Below, piece after piece: positions 38,401 through 52,800 of a stretch of 64,000 nt of DNA (within the stretch, counting starts at the first letter, position 1; each line of letters starts with the position of its first letter). The notes under the pieces are model-generated. The model worked only from the letters and a program-made list of their open reading frames with translations, did not search any database and was not told the origin of the DNA. Source of the stretch: Vicugna pacos (lineage: Eukaryota; Chordata; Mammalia; Artiodactyla; Camelidae); assembly GCF_048564905.1 (NCBI RefSeq), contig NC_133005.1, forward strand, positions 8,931,001 through 8,995,000, written 5' to 3'. The position numbers were made by a program, and so were the translations under genes.

Positions 38401-39599
38401 GATAAAACCCAATCTTTGACAGACTTGCTTTAACTTTCTCTCCATGATGTTCTTTCTCTTATATTCTCTTTGCCCTGAAATTGTGACACAAAGGTTATGA
38501 CAAGCATGTGAAAATAGCTAGTGACTTATTAATGTCTGCTGTGACTTGAGAATCACAGAACAGCACAGGGTGGCTCCAGTAATCATCTTTATTTCCGTAT
38601 ATTGCAGCCAATCTCTTGAGCTGTCCAGAAGTGTCATATTCCTTCAGTGAAATCAGGTCAGTGTATTAATATGCTCCTCTACTTTGAAGCTCATGGTTAC
38701 TTGTCAAAGTAACATTTTGCTTATACCAACTTTCCCTGAATATAAGAATGCATACTCAATTCTTGAAGTTATGTTTCAGGCTCTTTTCCAACACCTAATT
38801 TACACATGCATTGAAGTAACAAATAGAATTTTCATTTGTTTATATCCATCTGAATAGAATTGAAAAGACAATATTGAAACTTTTTTTTTATGAAGTGGAT
38901 CTAATAATTAACAACTTCTTTACAATACTAAATTTTGAATCTTAAAAAAAAAGTTCTTTATATTCCATTTTGGGACATGACTGCCTTTTTCTTCGATCCT
39001 TAGTTGCTTTTTTTGTTTTGTTTTGTTTTGTTTTTTAGTGGGACTGCCATTTTTGTTGGCTCATGTTTGAGCACATACACAAAGACTGTCCTTGTAGAGC
39101 TATAGCATATTTTGTTTTTCCTTCCTTTAGAAATTGAGAGCAAGACATTGTCAATAACAATAGTAATACAGACTTTTGAGAACAAGTCTGTCATTGCACA
39201 CCATGATGGTATTGAATTTAGAAGATAAATGAGAGGAATTTGGGGGAACAACATTCCTAAAGCAAAACAATCCTTATCTTTGTAGAAAATAGAAGACAGC
39301 AATTAAAATAATATCTTTACCTTCTTTATTTTTGTGTTTTTGACTCTAGTCTTCTTTCAAAACTATTATCATTTGCCTGATAAAGGTATATATACATTTT
39401 GATTCTGACTTTTTTTCTGGGATAAAATTTTTGTTCACTATTACTGTTTTTTAACATCTATATTACTATTAGGAATTTTGATTGTACTAATGTGAAATAG
39501 ATTAAGAGAACAAATCATTTATCCATGTCTTATGTTTCACTCAAATTATAATGAAACAAACTGATAATGTCATGTTTCAGTATATAGTTATTAATAAAA
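35411..39599. other. AT-rich non-coding DNA
   Basis: An A-rich run lies at 35606-35633 and a (TTTTG)n run near 39012-39034. 38150-38480 may be decayed L2/CR1 sequence but is not assignable by eye. Short open frames are chance. No exon recognised. Confidence 0.35.
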
Positions 39600-39760
39600 G
39601 TAGCAATAATATTTAAATTTATTGTTTTACCATGCAGAAAGCATTATCCTAAGTACTTTTTATATACTATTTCCTTTTATCTTCACAACAAATCCTGACA
39701 GGGTTTTATTATTATTCCAATTTTTCAGATAAAAAAACTGATTATTTCAGAAATTAAATA
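39600..39760 (-). mobile_element. MIR SINE remnant
   Basis: Minus-strand text: CATGCAGAAAGCATTATCCT, ATCTTCACAACAAATCCTGA, then ATTCCAATTTTTCAGATAAA, matching the 'CTCACAACAACCCTATGAGG…CATTTTACAGATGA' section of MIR. Confidence 0.55.
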
Positions 39761-39762
39761 AT

Positions 39763-39812
39763 TTATATATATATGTGTATATTTACATATATATATAATG
39801 TGTGTATATATA
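39763..39812. repeat. (TA)n/(TG)n low-complexity run
   Basis: Alternating TATA and TGTG blocks directly after the MIR. Such tracts can form cruciforms. Confidence 0.7.
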
Positions 39813-40207
39813 AGTAGTTAATAGAAGGTTAACATTCTAATATTACAGAACAACCCAGAATTTATAATCATGTTTATCCCTGCTTGGCACCCATGTGACT
39901 CTTAAGCATTTGAAGACTTTCACTCTCCCTTAAGTATGCTGTATCCTAAAAGCCTGAAAACTACTTATTCCAAGCCAAGAAAATAGAATGGTTTGACTTC
40001 CATGGTAAATATGCATTAACACTGACTTAATATCTCTGTAAAGTTTTATATTATGACTGAAAATAGCTGTCTTCTGAAAAAAATGATACATCTTAAGCAT
40101 ATTAAGTTCACACAACCAAAGATCTGTTGAGACACTGGTGAGGGAATCAAATAATACATCTACATATTTTGTGTCCTGTGACCCTCTTATAATCACACAT
40201 AGTAGGA

Positions 40208-40209
<2 letters not shown>

Positions 40210-40242
<33 letters not shown>
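40210..40242. repeat. (CA)n microsatellite
   Basis: An uninterrupted run of about 16 CA units. The minus-strand frame across it shows a spurious VCVC repeat. Confidence 0.92.
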
Positions 40243-40245
<3 letters not shown>

Positions 40246-40682
40246 TTTGTAAAATACAAAAAAAAACAGGGTTCTCAGAGATCAGGTTGCTTAGTGCTAA
40301 CACTTTAACACTTTGATGATAGAGAACCTCAGATTAATATCTTATCCACAAACTGAAATGTTAGCACATTATTTAGTATGGTCTTTAATGGTAGTATTTA
40401 ATTAAAACAGAACTACAGAAGAGTGACCGGAATTTAACTGTTCCTAAAATAATGTGCTTTGCTGTGAATATGAATTGAGTCCCTTTGTCCTTTGTATAAA
40501 AACTATTCCACAAAATGAATGTTCACCTTCCATGTGGCAATTTGTTGTGGTTTATTTGCAGCACACCCACACGTGGAAGATGATTCTCTCTTTTTATTTT
40601 CTTTAAATCACTGTCATATGCCAATGTTCTATTGGCTAGCCACCAGAAAATGTGTGTGATACACAAAGAGAATTTCTTAACC

Positions 40683-40770
40683 AAAGTTCTGGAGACAGAT
40701 CTGGATTGAATGACCTTAAACAAGTCTCTGTTTATCTAATTAGAGAGTTGTGTGAAGATTAAATGGACAC

Positions 40771-40846
<76 letters not shown>

Positions 40847-40895
40847 CTTAACCCTGTTCATGGAGCATAGTAAGTACTCAGTAAGTGTTAACTAT
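40683..40895 (+). mobile_element. MIR SINE remnant split by a (CA)n expansion
   Basis: The left half (AGACAGATCTGGATTGAATG, ACCTTAAACAAGTCTCTGTT, GTGTGAAGATTAAATGGAC) and the right half (TGGAGCATAGTAAGTACTCA, GTAAGTGTTAACTATAGTA) are the ordered parts of one MIR, separated by a 71-bp CA tract that replaces part of the core. Confidence 0.6.
40774..40844. repeat. Long (CA)n microsatellite
   Basis: About 35 CA units with one CATA interruption near 40811-40814. The length suggests it is polymorphic. Confidence 0.93.
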
Positions 40896-42938
40896 AGTAT
40901 TTTTATGGCAGATCTTACATAAAGACTAGATTGTCTCTGTGGTTGCTTTCATAATTGAAACAAATTGTTATCATTTGTGCTATTTTCCTGTTAACACAAA
41001 CTATCTCTCAAGTGAAATATGAAACTGAAAATTCTCATTGGGAAATTAAATACATCAAAAAAGAGGGTGTAAACATTAGGTAGTAAGATAAAAAATCAGA
41101 GTGGCAGAGTTTTAGAGTTACTGTCTAAATTATTTCACAGATCATTCATATTTTTCAGTAAGAAGTTAACTTTAAAATATATACAAGAAAGCACCCTTGC
41201 ACTGCTGATTTCTAACTGTTCTGGCATCAAAATCTGCCTGCCTTAGTGGACATGACCCTCAGTATATTTGTCAAAACATTTGCTATGCAGTGACCATGCA
41301 TCTATATCCTGGATAGATGTAAGATTTCCATTGACTTGGAAATATCAAAAAATCTTATTATATTCCAGCACTTCTGTGATTTCTGAGAACTATTTCTTAG
41401 AAACATTGTGCTAAAGTTTTATAACTTCTTATGTGTTTGTATTGCTGTAGAGTGTATAAAAATATTTACATGATCCTGCAGACATATAATCCTGCAGACA
41501 GCTCAGAGTAAACTTTTATACTCTTTTAAAATTTGATGTAACTAACATTCATTAAGAGGCATGAAGTGATCCTGTCAGGTCTTGGTAACAAGTGTGAGAA
41601 CAAAGCCAAATACTTTCTGGCTTTATTCTCTGTGCATTTTATCTATATCTTGGTGCTTCCTAAAAAGACTTAGAATGTAAATGGGATGCCCAGCAGCCAC
41701 TTAGAAGTTCAGAATGTTTTAAAGACAAAGACAGGAGCTTTGATTTATGAGTCAGTTCTTTGCTGGTTCTTCACTGGAATTTTCAGTGATACCTGTTCTG
41801 TTGTCAGATGACATATACCAGGAGAACTCTCAGTTCACTTAGCCGGATGGTGCAGCCAGGAGACAGAGGGAAGGCCCAAGCAGATTAAGTGTGGAGCTAG
41901 AAGCAGGCATATGATTAGAATGCAAAGCCTCCATTCTCCATCCATATTTCTGATGCTGGGTTGCTCTCTCCAGATGTTTTGGCAACTCTCAGTTGCCAAA
42001 AAGTCTGCATAGAAATAATAATCATTTGTGCTTGCAGCATTCATTAATTACCCTGCATTTTCTCTGAATATCAAATACATGCTCAAGTGAGATGAGGTAT
42101 AAAATCAGCAGGCAATGCAATCCAATTACCCAAGGAATAATGCCGGTTCACAGTGCAGCAACCGAATGGCTGAACCTCAGTGCCTCATATACATGTTTTT
42201 CTAGTTGCTTCTGTTTTGGAGTTTGATTTGGTCATCACCTTTAAGGAACCTAATGAATTGCTTGAAACAACATTTGACTTATTAAAATTTTACATGTGTT
42301 TGTACTTTGAACATAAATCTCATCCATCTTACTCTGAATGTCTCCATTGTAACAATCCTTCCTTGACTTGTCCTGTGATCCCTCGTACATGACCTCATAT
42401 TTAATCACTCACACGTTCCTTCTTCTTCTATTTCCATATCCTCTTTCCTCCTCTCTATAATTCTAGCCAGCTTAACATTTATTCCTTAAGTGACAGCGTG
42501 CCTCAACATATTTTTCATTGTTTACTGATTCATTTATCCAGCTGAGCTACACAGGGTGTCAGTGAACTGACTGCAAGATGACAAATGTAATGCTGGCAGG
42601 CAAGGCATGGGAAAAATCAAGGGATTATGGGAGGGCATTCTAGATTGTTCAGTTGAGGAGATCTGTGTTACTCAATCAGTACCCTTTGCTTTAAAATTGC
42701 TCCTGGATTTATACACAGTGACACTTTCCAGAGCCATATGTTTCCATCTGTGCTTATAATTGAAATTTTGATTTTTTTATTTGAATTATAAACCTATCCC
42801 AGCTGGGTTTTCTTGTGTGGCTTCATTTTCAATGGTTGAAATGAGATCAATTTAGTATTATAACAATAATGCACCTTAAAAATTTTTTGCATTCTTTAGG
42901 ATAGGTGGCATCATTACATTTTTATTTACTTTTTCCCC
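40896..42938. other. Non-coding DNA
   Basis: No exon or clear repeat. 42.3-42.48 kb may be an L2 relic, but it is too decayed to call. Short open frames lack domains. Confidence 0.35.
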
Positions 42939-45900
42939 TTTTATTTATTTATTTTTAACATTTTTTATTGATTTATAATCACTTTACAATGTGTCAAATT
43001 CCAGTGTAGAGCACAATTTTTCAATTATATATGAACATATATATATTCATTACCACAGTTTTTTCACTGTGAGCTACCACAAGATCTTGTATATATTTCC
43101 ATGTGCTATACAGTATAATCTTGTTTATCTATTCTACAATTTTGAAATCCCAGTCTATCTCTTCCCACCCCCTGCTCCCTTGACAATCCCAAGTTGTATT
43201 CTATGTCTATGAGTCTATTTCTGTTTTGTATTTATGCTTTGTTTTGTTTGTTTGTTTGTTTCAGATTCCATGTATGAGCGATCTCATATGGTATTTTTCT
43301 TTCTCTTTCTGGCTTACTTCACTTAGAATGACATTCTCCAGGAGCATCCATGTTGCTGCAAATGGCTTTATGTTGTCAGGTTTTATGGCTGAGTAGTATT
43401 CCATTGTATAAATATACCACTTCTTCTTTATCCAGTCACCTGTTGATGGACATTTAGGCTGTTTCCATGTTTTGGCTATAGTAAATAATGCTGCTATGAA
43501 CATTGGGGGGCAGGTGTCATCCTGAACTAGGGTTCACTCTGGATAGATGCCCAGGAGTGGGATTCCTGGGTCATATGGTAAGTCTATTACTAGTCTTTTG
43601 AGGAATCTCCAAACTGTTTCCCACAGTGGCTGCACCAAACTGCATTCCCACCAGCAGGGAAGGAGGGTTTCCCTTTCTCCACAGCCTCTCCAGCATCTGT
43701 CATTTGTGGATTTTTGAATGATGGCCATTCTGACTGGTGTGAGGTGATACCTCATTGTAGTTTTGATTTGCATTTTTCTGATAATTAGTGATACTGAGCA
43801 TTTTTTCATATGTCTTTTGATCATTTGTATGTCTTCCTTAGAGAATTGCTTGTTTAGGTCTTCTGCCCATTTTTGGATTGGGTTGTTTATTTTTTTCTTA
43901 TTGAGTCGTATGAGCTGCTTATATGTTCTCAAGATCAAGCCTTTGTCGGTTTCATTTGCAAAATTGTTTTCCCATTCCTTAGGTTGTCTTTTAGTTTTAC
44001 TTCAGGTTTCCTTTGCTGTGCAGAAGCTTGTAATTTTCATTAGGTCCCATTTGTTTATTCTTGCTTGTATCTCTTCTAAGAGAAAATCTTTGAGTTGTAT
44101 GTCAGATAGTGTTTTGCTTTTATTTTCCTCTAGGAGGCTTATTGTATCTTGTCTTATGCTTAAGTCTTTGATCCATTTTGAATTTATTTTTGTGTATGAT
44201 GTAAGGGAGTGTTCTAGCTTCATTGTTTTACATGCTGCTGTCCAGCTTTCCCAACACCATTTGCTGAAGAGACTGTCTTTATTCCATTGCATATTCTTGC
44301 CTCCTTTGTCGAAGATGAGTTGACCAAAAGTTTGTGGGTTCATTTCTGGGCTCTCTATTCTGTTCCATGGGTCTATATGTCTGTTTTTGTACCAATACCA
44401 TGCTGTCCTGGTGACTGTAGCTCTATAGTATTAACTGAAGTCTGAGAAAGTTATTCCTCCAGCCTCTTTCTTTCTCTTCATTAATGCTTTGGCAATTCTA
44501 GGTCTTTGATGGTTCCATATAAATTTTATTATGATTTGTTCTAGTTCTGTGAAATATGTCCTGGGTAATTGGATAGGGATTGCATTAAATGTGTAGATTG
44601 CCTTGGGCAGTGTGACTATTTTAACAATATTGATTCTTCCAATCCAAGAGCATGGGATATTTTTCCATTTTTTTAAAGTCTTCTTTAATTTCCTTCATCA
44701 ATGGTTTATAGTTTTCTGTGTATAATTCTTTCACCTCCTTGGTTCGATTTATTCCTATGTATTTTATTACTTTGGGTGCTATTTTAAAGGGGACTGTTTC
44801 TTTACTTTCTTTTTCTGTTGATTCATCGTTAGTGTAAGGAAATGCAACAGATTTTTGAACATTAATCTTGTCACCTGCTACCTTGCTGAATTGTTCAATA
44901 GCTCTAGTAGTTTCTTTGTGGACCATTTAGAGTTTTCTATATAAAGTAACATGCCGTTGGCATATAGTGACACTTTTACCTCTTCTTTTCTAATTTGGAT
45001 CCCTTTTATTTCTCTCTCTTGCCTGATTGCTGTGGGTAGGACTTCCAAGACTATGTTGAATAGGAGTGGTGAGAGTGGGCAGCCTTGTCTTGTCCCAGAT
45101 TTAGTGGGAAGCTTTTGAGTTTTTCACCATTGAGTACTATGCTGGCTGTAGGTTTGTCATATATAGCTTTTATTATATTGAGATATGTTCCCTCTATACC
45201 CACTTTGGTGAGAGTTTTTATTATAAATTGGTGTTGAATTTTATCAAATGCTTTTTCTGCATCGATTGAGCTGATCATTTGTCCTTTCTCTTGTTGATGT
45301 GATGTATTACATTGATTGATTTGCATATGTTGAACCACCCTTGTGTCCCTGGGGTGAACCCCACTTGGTCATGATGCATTTTTATGTGTTTTGGATTCTA
45401 TTTGCTAATATTTTGGTGAGGATTTTGGCGTCTATGTTCATCAGTGATATTGGCCTATAATTCTCTTTTTTTGTAGTGTCTTTGCCTGGTTTTGGTATCA
45501 GGGTGATGGTGGCTTCATAGAGTGAGTCTGGGAGTATTCCCTCCTTTTCAATTGTCTGGAAGAGTTTGAGTAGGACTGGTATGAGTTCTTCTTTGTATGT
45601 TTGGTAGAATTCCCCGGTGAAGCCATCCGGTCCTGGACTTTTATTTGTAGGGAGGTTTTTAATTGATATTTCTATTTCCTTTCTAGTGATCGGATTGTTC
45701 AAGTGTTCAGTTTCTTCTTGATTCAGTTTTGGTGGACAGTATGTTTCCAGAAACTTGTCCATCTCCTCTAGGTTATCCAGTTTGTTTCCATCTAGTTTTT
45801 CATAATATTCTCATATGGTATTCTGTATTTCTATTTTATTTGTTGTAATTTCTCCATTTTCCTTTCTTATTTTGTTTATTTGTGCTGTCTCTTGTTGTCT

Positions 45901-46415
45901 TCTTTGTGAGTTTAACCAGAGGTTTGTTGATTTTATTTACTTTTTAAAAAAACCAGCTTTTGGTTTGATTGATTTTTTTCTATATATATATTTTTTAATC
46001 TCTATATTATTTATTTCCTCCCTGATCTTTATAATTTCCTTCCTTCTGTTGCCTTTTGGGGTTTTTTGTTCTTCTTTTTCTAGTTAATTCAGCTGGTGGG
46101 TTAGATTGTTTATTGGAGATTGTTCTTTTTTGAGGAAGGCCTGTATCACTATAAACTTCCCTCTTAGCACTGCCTTTGCTGTGTCCCATAAATTTCAAGT
46201 GGTTGTGCTTTCATTATCATTTGTCTCAAGATATTTTTTAATTTCAGCTTTGATTTCATCATTGTCCCATTTGTTTTTAATAGCATATTGTTTAGTCTCC
46301 ATGCTTTCCTTTTTTTCTCCTTTGTTTCTCTGTTGTGATTTCTAGTTTCATGGCATTGTGGTCAGTAAAGATGCTTGAGATAATTTCTATCTTCTTAAAA
46401 TTGTTGAGGTTGCAA
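42939..46415 (-). mobile_element. 5'-truncated L1, about 3.5 kb, antisense
   Basis: The minus-strand L1 has its A tail at 42939-42956, 3' UTR at 42957-43262 and ORF2 from about 46.4 kb down to 43261. Recognisable ORF2 parts are the RT start (…[16 protein letters not shown]…, …TLIPKPGKD…[10 protein letters not shown], near 45.76-45.39 kb), the thumb region and the C-terminus (…[28 protein letters not shown]). Frames are interrupted many times. The RT catalytic FADD motif reads YANG near 44.96-44.97 kb, so the enzyme would be dead even with an open frame. ORF1 and the endonuclease domain are absent. Its 3' end matches the young L1s at 10.3 and 54.4 kb. The target duplication was not resolved. 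Confidence 0.88.
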
Positions 46416-46849
46416 AGGGTTCTTTTAAACTAAAGCAAAGAGTCATTTTAAGAAAAAAGATGGTTCATATACATAATTTTGCTCTGTATTAATCTACTTT
46501 TTGCTCTCCATAAATCCAAGTTAATAGGAGTATTACTCAAAGTAGATGATTTTAAGATTTATATAGAAATATTTTTATGGACATGGTAGATACTGCAACT
46601 GCTTTTGTTTTATGGGATGATGCTTTATAGGATTTCATGGGAGCTTAGTAGGAACAAAAAGCAAATATAAATGTAGAGTGTATATAGGAATTCTGTGTGC
46701 AAATAACTGAGTGAAATTTTACAGTCATATTTTGTTTACATAAAGTCAAAACAAAACTAAAGGCTCTGCCTCATGACTCCATTAAAATTTTGAATTAGAC
46801 TTTACCTTTTTGGAGATTTACTCAGGATTTTAAGTGGCAAAAACTGATC

Positions 46850-46881
<32 letters not shown>

Positions 46882-49800
46882 TATATTTGACAAAACATTA
46901 CTTGCTGATATTGATGGTATTTCTAATAATAAATATTACTTTGTAGCTTCTGCAAAGTATTAGATCTGTCATTTTTTTTTGAAATGACATATTTTATATG
47001 ACTCTCTTTCATTTTTGGGGGGGGGAATCAGTAACTATCTGATCACCCATTCATAACCCTAGTGCTTATCTAATTATAATTTTTATAATAGTTGTTTTCA
47101 GAAAATCTTACAAGTCAATCCTTCCTCATTGGTTTTATTTCCTAGTATCTAAGCAGCCTCCTCCCTTTTCCAGAAGGCTTCCTGCTGTTCCTTCCAGACC
47201 TCTTACTGGGGTGGTCTTCAGACTCCCCTTTTCCAACTTATCTGTTCCTCTTCCAAAGGAAATGCATTTTTTGTCAGCCTGTTCTGGGAATGGGACCCAG
47301 TGCAAAATCAAATATAGGCCCTTCATTAGAAATTATTAATAATTTCACAAAGGTGGCAGTAGATAATTAAGCCAAGTGTGGAGCCCTTCTAAGCATGGGG
47401 CCCTGTGCACCAAACATGTTATGGACTCATGAAACTGGCCTTGACCTTTTCCCTTGGTGGTTATTTCCCCAGAACTTTGCTGCTTTTTTGATGCGTCCTT
47501 ACCCTGACTGTATCTTTCTTTCCTGAACTCTGATTCCCTTTTTTTCCTCCCTGTAGTTGTGTAGCCCCAGAGACTCGAGCTGCTGAGAATCTTACATGCC
47601 CTCTTCCTGTTTTCATAGAAGGAAGATCAAAAAGGGCAAATATGTGGGAATTTTTCTTGAAATAATTTTATCATCAAGAATTGCTCCAAATATTCTTCGT
47701 AATAAGTCATATTTGAGAATTGAAGTCATATAAGAATTCTACTATAAAATACTTAATTTTGATTTAGTTTTCTTGGCTCAATATATGGTTAATTACTAAA
47801 GTATATATCTGTTCAAAGCTTGGTTACATACATGTAAAAATTAGTTTATTTGACAACAGTTTCTATGCATGTGATGGCAGCAGTCCCTGAGACAATTGTT
47901 TAAAAAACAGTGTTAAAATATTAGCCCTTGTTACCATCATTAAAAGGGCAATACCCTCCCTTAGACTTGACACCATTTTAAGGATTAAAGAGTTTTTAGC
48001 TGTGAAAGACCCTCCTCTTTCTGATCTGTGCCCTCATATCCTCTTGGAACCATCTTTTTCCTTAACTACTTTCTATCCTGCTTTGCTTTACCTGTTTCAG
48101 AAGTAACAGTAATCTGATAACCCATTAGATGGCCAGAAGGTATGAAATCATCTACTTTGTTTCTCCCATGAGATAAATGGCATTTGTTATTTTATGCTGG
48201 CTGTGCAGATGATCAAATGACATCTAGTTTTTTGGCTCTGTCAAAGGGATACTTGCAATTATGAAAATTATGAATTTTGTTCCAGTTGAAAAGGAAGATT
48301 TGGTGACTAGTATTGGGAGATATGAAGAATATTTCTGAATAGTTTCCTCAAAGTAAAGTTGCATATATACTTAGTTAGGTCATCACTTATTTGGCTCATC
48401 ATTTATTCTTGGACTTACTTTTTGTGATACTACTTTCTCATAGAATGTATGTTTTTAATGGGAGGACAAAAACCTTTTATTTGTAATAAATAATATAGTA
48501 AGTATACCCTATTGTATGTTATCAATTATAACTATCCATTGCATATTGGACTTATGAATTTTATTTGTTATGTTTTTATGAGTGTTTGTGACATTATTTT
48601 AGTTATTTCAGATTAACTTTTGTGCTTTCCACATAGAACTTTACAAAATATACAACTAAATATGTAAATTTATAAATATATAACCAATTTTTCAAAAATT
48701 TCAACTCTTATGCTGCTTTTATCTAAGTAATTTAGATGAAATTGTGTATGTGAGTGTGTGTTTTGGAGTTAATTATTTTAGTAGTTGCTTTAAATCTTCA
48801 TTTGTTATACTCTTGTGTGTGAACAAATATAGTTCAGAATTTGAGGGTGCACCTGACCTTCCCTAAGATAAGTATTTATATTTTGTGAAATAGCATACAT
48901 CTGAAAAAACCATTAAATATGTGTGACTACATTAATATAAATAATATTCATGTATGAAGGATGATAAATTTAAAATTATATGCATATCAGAGTGAACAGC
49001 TGTATCTATATAGCAAGTAATGAGAGTAAGTTCATTTCTGCATCTGAATATAATTTTAAATTCCCCAAACTAAAATCTATTGAGAAACACTTGATAATGG
49101 GATAAAAAAAATATTTATATAGGTTTTTTGTTTGTTTTCTTTTATGGGTCATGCATAGAATAGATTTGGAACCCAGTGAACATGAATGTCTAAAGACAGC
49201 AATGAAACATTACAAATAAAAATATTTTACCTACATGTAGTTAGATTGACAAATTATATTTGAGTACCTTATTAGTAGACAGGTTTGCATAAATATCTTA
49301 TTAATAGGCCAACTAAGAATCAAGCTAATTAGATGATTTTATAATCCTTTATGTCTGATCAAATGGTATCACTGAAAATGTACTTGAAATTTGAAAATGA
49401 AATTTAAATTATCCTAATGAAATACGAGTCATAAGAGATACCATTAATCTCATAGGTTTAAGATGTTTAAATTTTTTGATGAGGACACCTTAGTATTCAA
49501 AACCATTTTGTTTTAGTAAAACTTGTTATACATGATAAATTTTATAATTAATTTGAAGTGACTTTGGTGATCCAAAAAATTTTATAAAGTTTTTAAATGA
49601 CAGTTATTATTCTACTTTAAACATTTTAATAAATTACTGTTCTTATCCTTAAATGAAACCACATGATATGAGATGTTGCTGAGAAAAATTAAATTGAAGT
49701 GTCTCCAGTGTACAACTATCATTTGAAGATTGAATAAAGGTGGGTTTCATAGTCATAATTTATTGAATAGGTCTATAAATAACAGGAAAAATTCAGTTAC

Positions 49801-52800
49801 ATATAAAAATTACTTCTTCACATTAGCTGCTCCTATGTTTATATTTTGAATGATTCAGCTAAGAGGTGGTGAGAAATATTTATAATAGCAGGTCATCAGG
49901 ATAAAATAGGGACAATGCAGTTTAATCACTTTATTTATTTTTTTGAAATGTGCTTAATGGAAAGGATGAATAACTGCCTTGCTTCAAAATTAAATTCTAT
50001 TGCCTTGAGTGAAAGATTTGAGTGTTAGCATAACATTCTTTTTATGTGAGTGATGCTGTAGTTTTTGTCATTTTTTGCATTACAATGCAGGAAATGTTGC
50101 TGATTTTTTGTTGCATTTTTAAAGGTCAGTGCTATGTTGAAACCAGTGAAGGAAGCTAAAAATCATATTTGTCAAAAACAGCCTTGACATAGTTTTTGAT
50201 CACTGACTACTTGTCCTATTTATAGGGCTGTAATTAAAAGTAAGCTAATCTAGCAAGATCAAATATGATTGATGTTTTCCCATTTATTGTTTTCTAATGG
50301 TTCATCTTTTCATTTTAAGATGGTTATAAGAATCAAGAAATATGGAGTTGAATGCATAGTACTTTTCATTTTCATCATGCTTATTTGAAGAGAATTATTT
50401 TCTAAATATTCAGCTTGAGTCCTATCAGCATCCACTATAATCAGTAATTTTTAAAATATCAAATGAATTATGAACACTCTTTTCATCTATGCAAGTGAGA
50501 TGTTAAATGGTTGTGTGAGGATTTGAATGCTCTGGTCTAGTATATAAGGTAATTATCCAATGTGAAAAACATTCCTGCTTATAAATTATAAGGACTTGAG
50601 AGATTGAAACTTTTACTAAATAATTTCTCAGCTGAACCAAAGGAAGCAAAGTCTAATTGACAACTTATTTTGCCAAGCATTTGGAAACATAGTGAGTGAG
50701 CTTAAATGTTACTGTTCAAAAGCTTAAGAGTATGAATATTTTTGTAGTCTACATTAAAATTCTGAGTTTGGTTTCTTAGAATCATGAAAAATAAGAGTAA
50801 TAACTGTAATTCTTTTAGTTTTCAAACAAGTATTCATCAGTAATTTGTAAATAAAAATAATGCTTTATTTTTATATATCTACAAATTATACTTCTTTAAT
50901 ATTCCATACATCACAAAGTAATCACTCAAGGTATAGGAAGAGCAAAAAGATTTAGTAAGTGACTTGATTATTTAAACTATTAGGTACGGAGGCAGTGCAA
51001 ACAGGTGAAAAATTAGTATAAACAGATCCAATGATTATAACCTTTGGGATTAATGTGGATAAAAAATATCTAATATACTACAACCAGTTATTCTGAATTG
51101 ACTGGGTATAGTAAGTTGCACTTACTAGAGTTGTCATTACGTGGAAACTTTATTCCATCATTTGGATCAAGACTGAATCTAAGCTGAGATAAATGTTGTA
51201 ATGTCATAGATACCTAAGATATTATACTCCACCTTGAAAAAAATGATTTTGTGTTTATTGTGGATTAATTCTAGAGGTTACTGTTTCTAAAATTCAAAAC
51301 ATAGAATTAGTAAAGCTTGATCTATAATTACAATTTACACCAGGCACGAGATACACTTAAATGCAACTGACCTGAATAATGGAGTGGGATGGAAGTAAGG
51401 AAGTTTATTTACTTGAGACACAAAATGAAAACTATGAAACACAAAGAGGAAAAGGCAGTTTCATTGAGAATAAACTATTCATCTTGATAACTTACATAAG
51501 ACAAAAGATAGAGTGTTTTCTGCACAGAAATTACTTTCTTTGATGAGCTCCATTTATGCATGATGGAGTTTTTAATTTTTGAAAACCCCCTTGGTTATTT
51601 TTTCTTCCTTTCAATTCTTGTGGTTTTAATTTCAGACATAAACAGGTGTAAAATTTTCTTGCTAAAACCTTCTTACTCTGCTGTAAGTTGAATTTATAAC
51701 AGGAAAAAAAAAGCAGAATGCCTTCCAATGACAGTGATTAGGAAATAAGTTTCATGAATTGCACAGTGAACAATGGCTCCATTCATTTTGAAGCCACCCT
51801 GTGATAAAATGTATCTTTATTTACTTTGCTCATTTTTAAGATTGTTTGTTTAAAGCATATTCTTGAAGGATGCTAAGTATTGTATCTTCTAACTAGCAGC
51901 TTGAGTTTGGAAGCAATTTTGTTTGAGTAAAATCCACTATGTAATGACTTTGGCCTGCAAGCTGCATGTTAAGGCTCACATATTTACTTCTTGAGGATAG
52001 AAATCTATTTGTTTTACTTAGTAATTTAATGTGGGAAGCATTTTAGAATCTGTAATGGCAAGTGAGGATCTGAATCTTACATATTGACTATCACCCTAAT
52101 CAAAAGAGAAGGGAAAATAGAATATACCTCATATATAGAGAATTGGGTTCCAATAGTAGAACATGAAACTAGAGGGGAGAATAGATGTGTGGGTCTCAGT
52201 GTGCAAACTTACTTGTCCATCACAGAGTCACCATGCAATCTGACACTATTTGAAGGAGGTTGCTAGTATCAGCCTCACAAAAGGCTGTGAGACAAAAGTG
52301 TTCAGAAGAAGGAATGTTTATAAGTTGATGTACATGAGCCAAACTTTCATGGAGTCAGCTTGCATGCAATTGCCTGATGCATTAGGAGCAAATCTTTAGG
52401 GAAACGTACTTAGTGACATAATCATAAACAAAGCTGTATAGAATTACCAAGTGTGGTGAGTAGATACCTACACTGGTAGAATGACTTATTAGATCAGAGG
52501 GACCCTGAATTTGCTGCCTACTTCAAAATAGTTTGCAAATCTCTCTCAGTGGCTCAGTTCTGCAGTCCTTGATATCAGGAATCTTAACTCACAGAGTCAA
52601 GACTGTTTTCCCACTTAAAAATCTAACAAAGTCTAGTGATTCAAACATGTTTTTGGAAGTTAAGAAAATGCTAAACAATAAATACACATACTTGCATTTG
52701 TTTATATGTATATATACAAATACACAGTCACATTTTTAACTCTCATATAGTTAGATAATTGAAAAATATGTGGATTCATAGCAGAATAATGCTTAAGAAA

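Noticed and set aside
39930-40259. Minus-strand frame starting with a VCVC repeat
   Set aside because: The repeat is just the translated (CA)n microsatellite, and the rest has no coding character.
43763-44323. Plus-strand frame of 186 codons
   Set aside because: It is the antisense shadow of L1 ORF2 on the minus strand.
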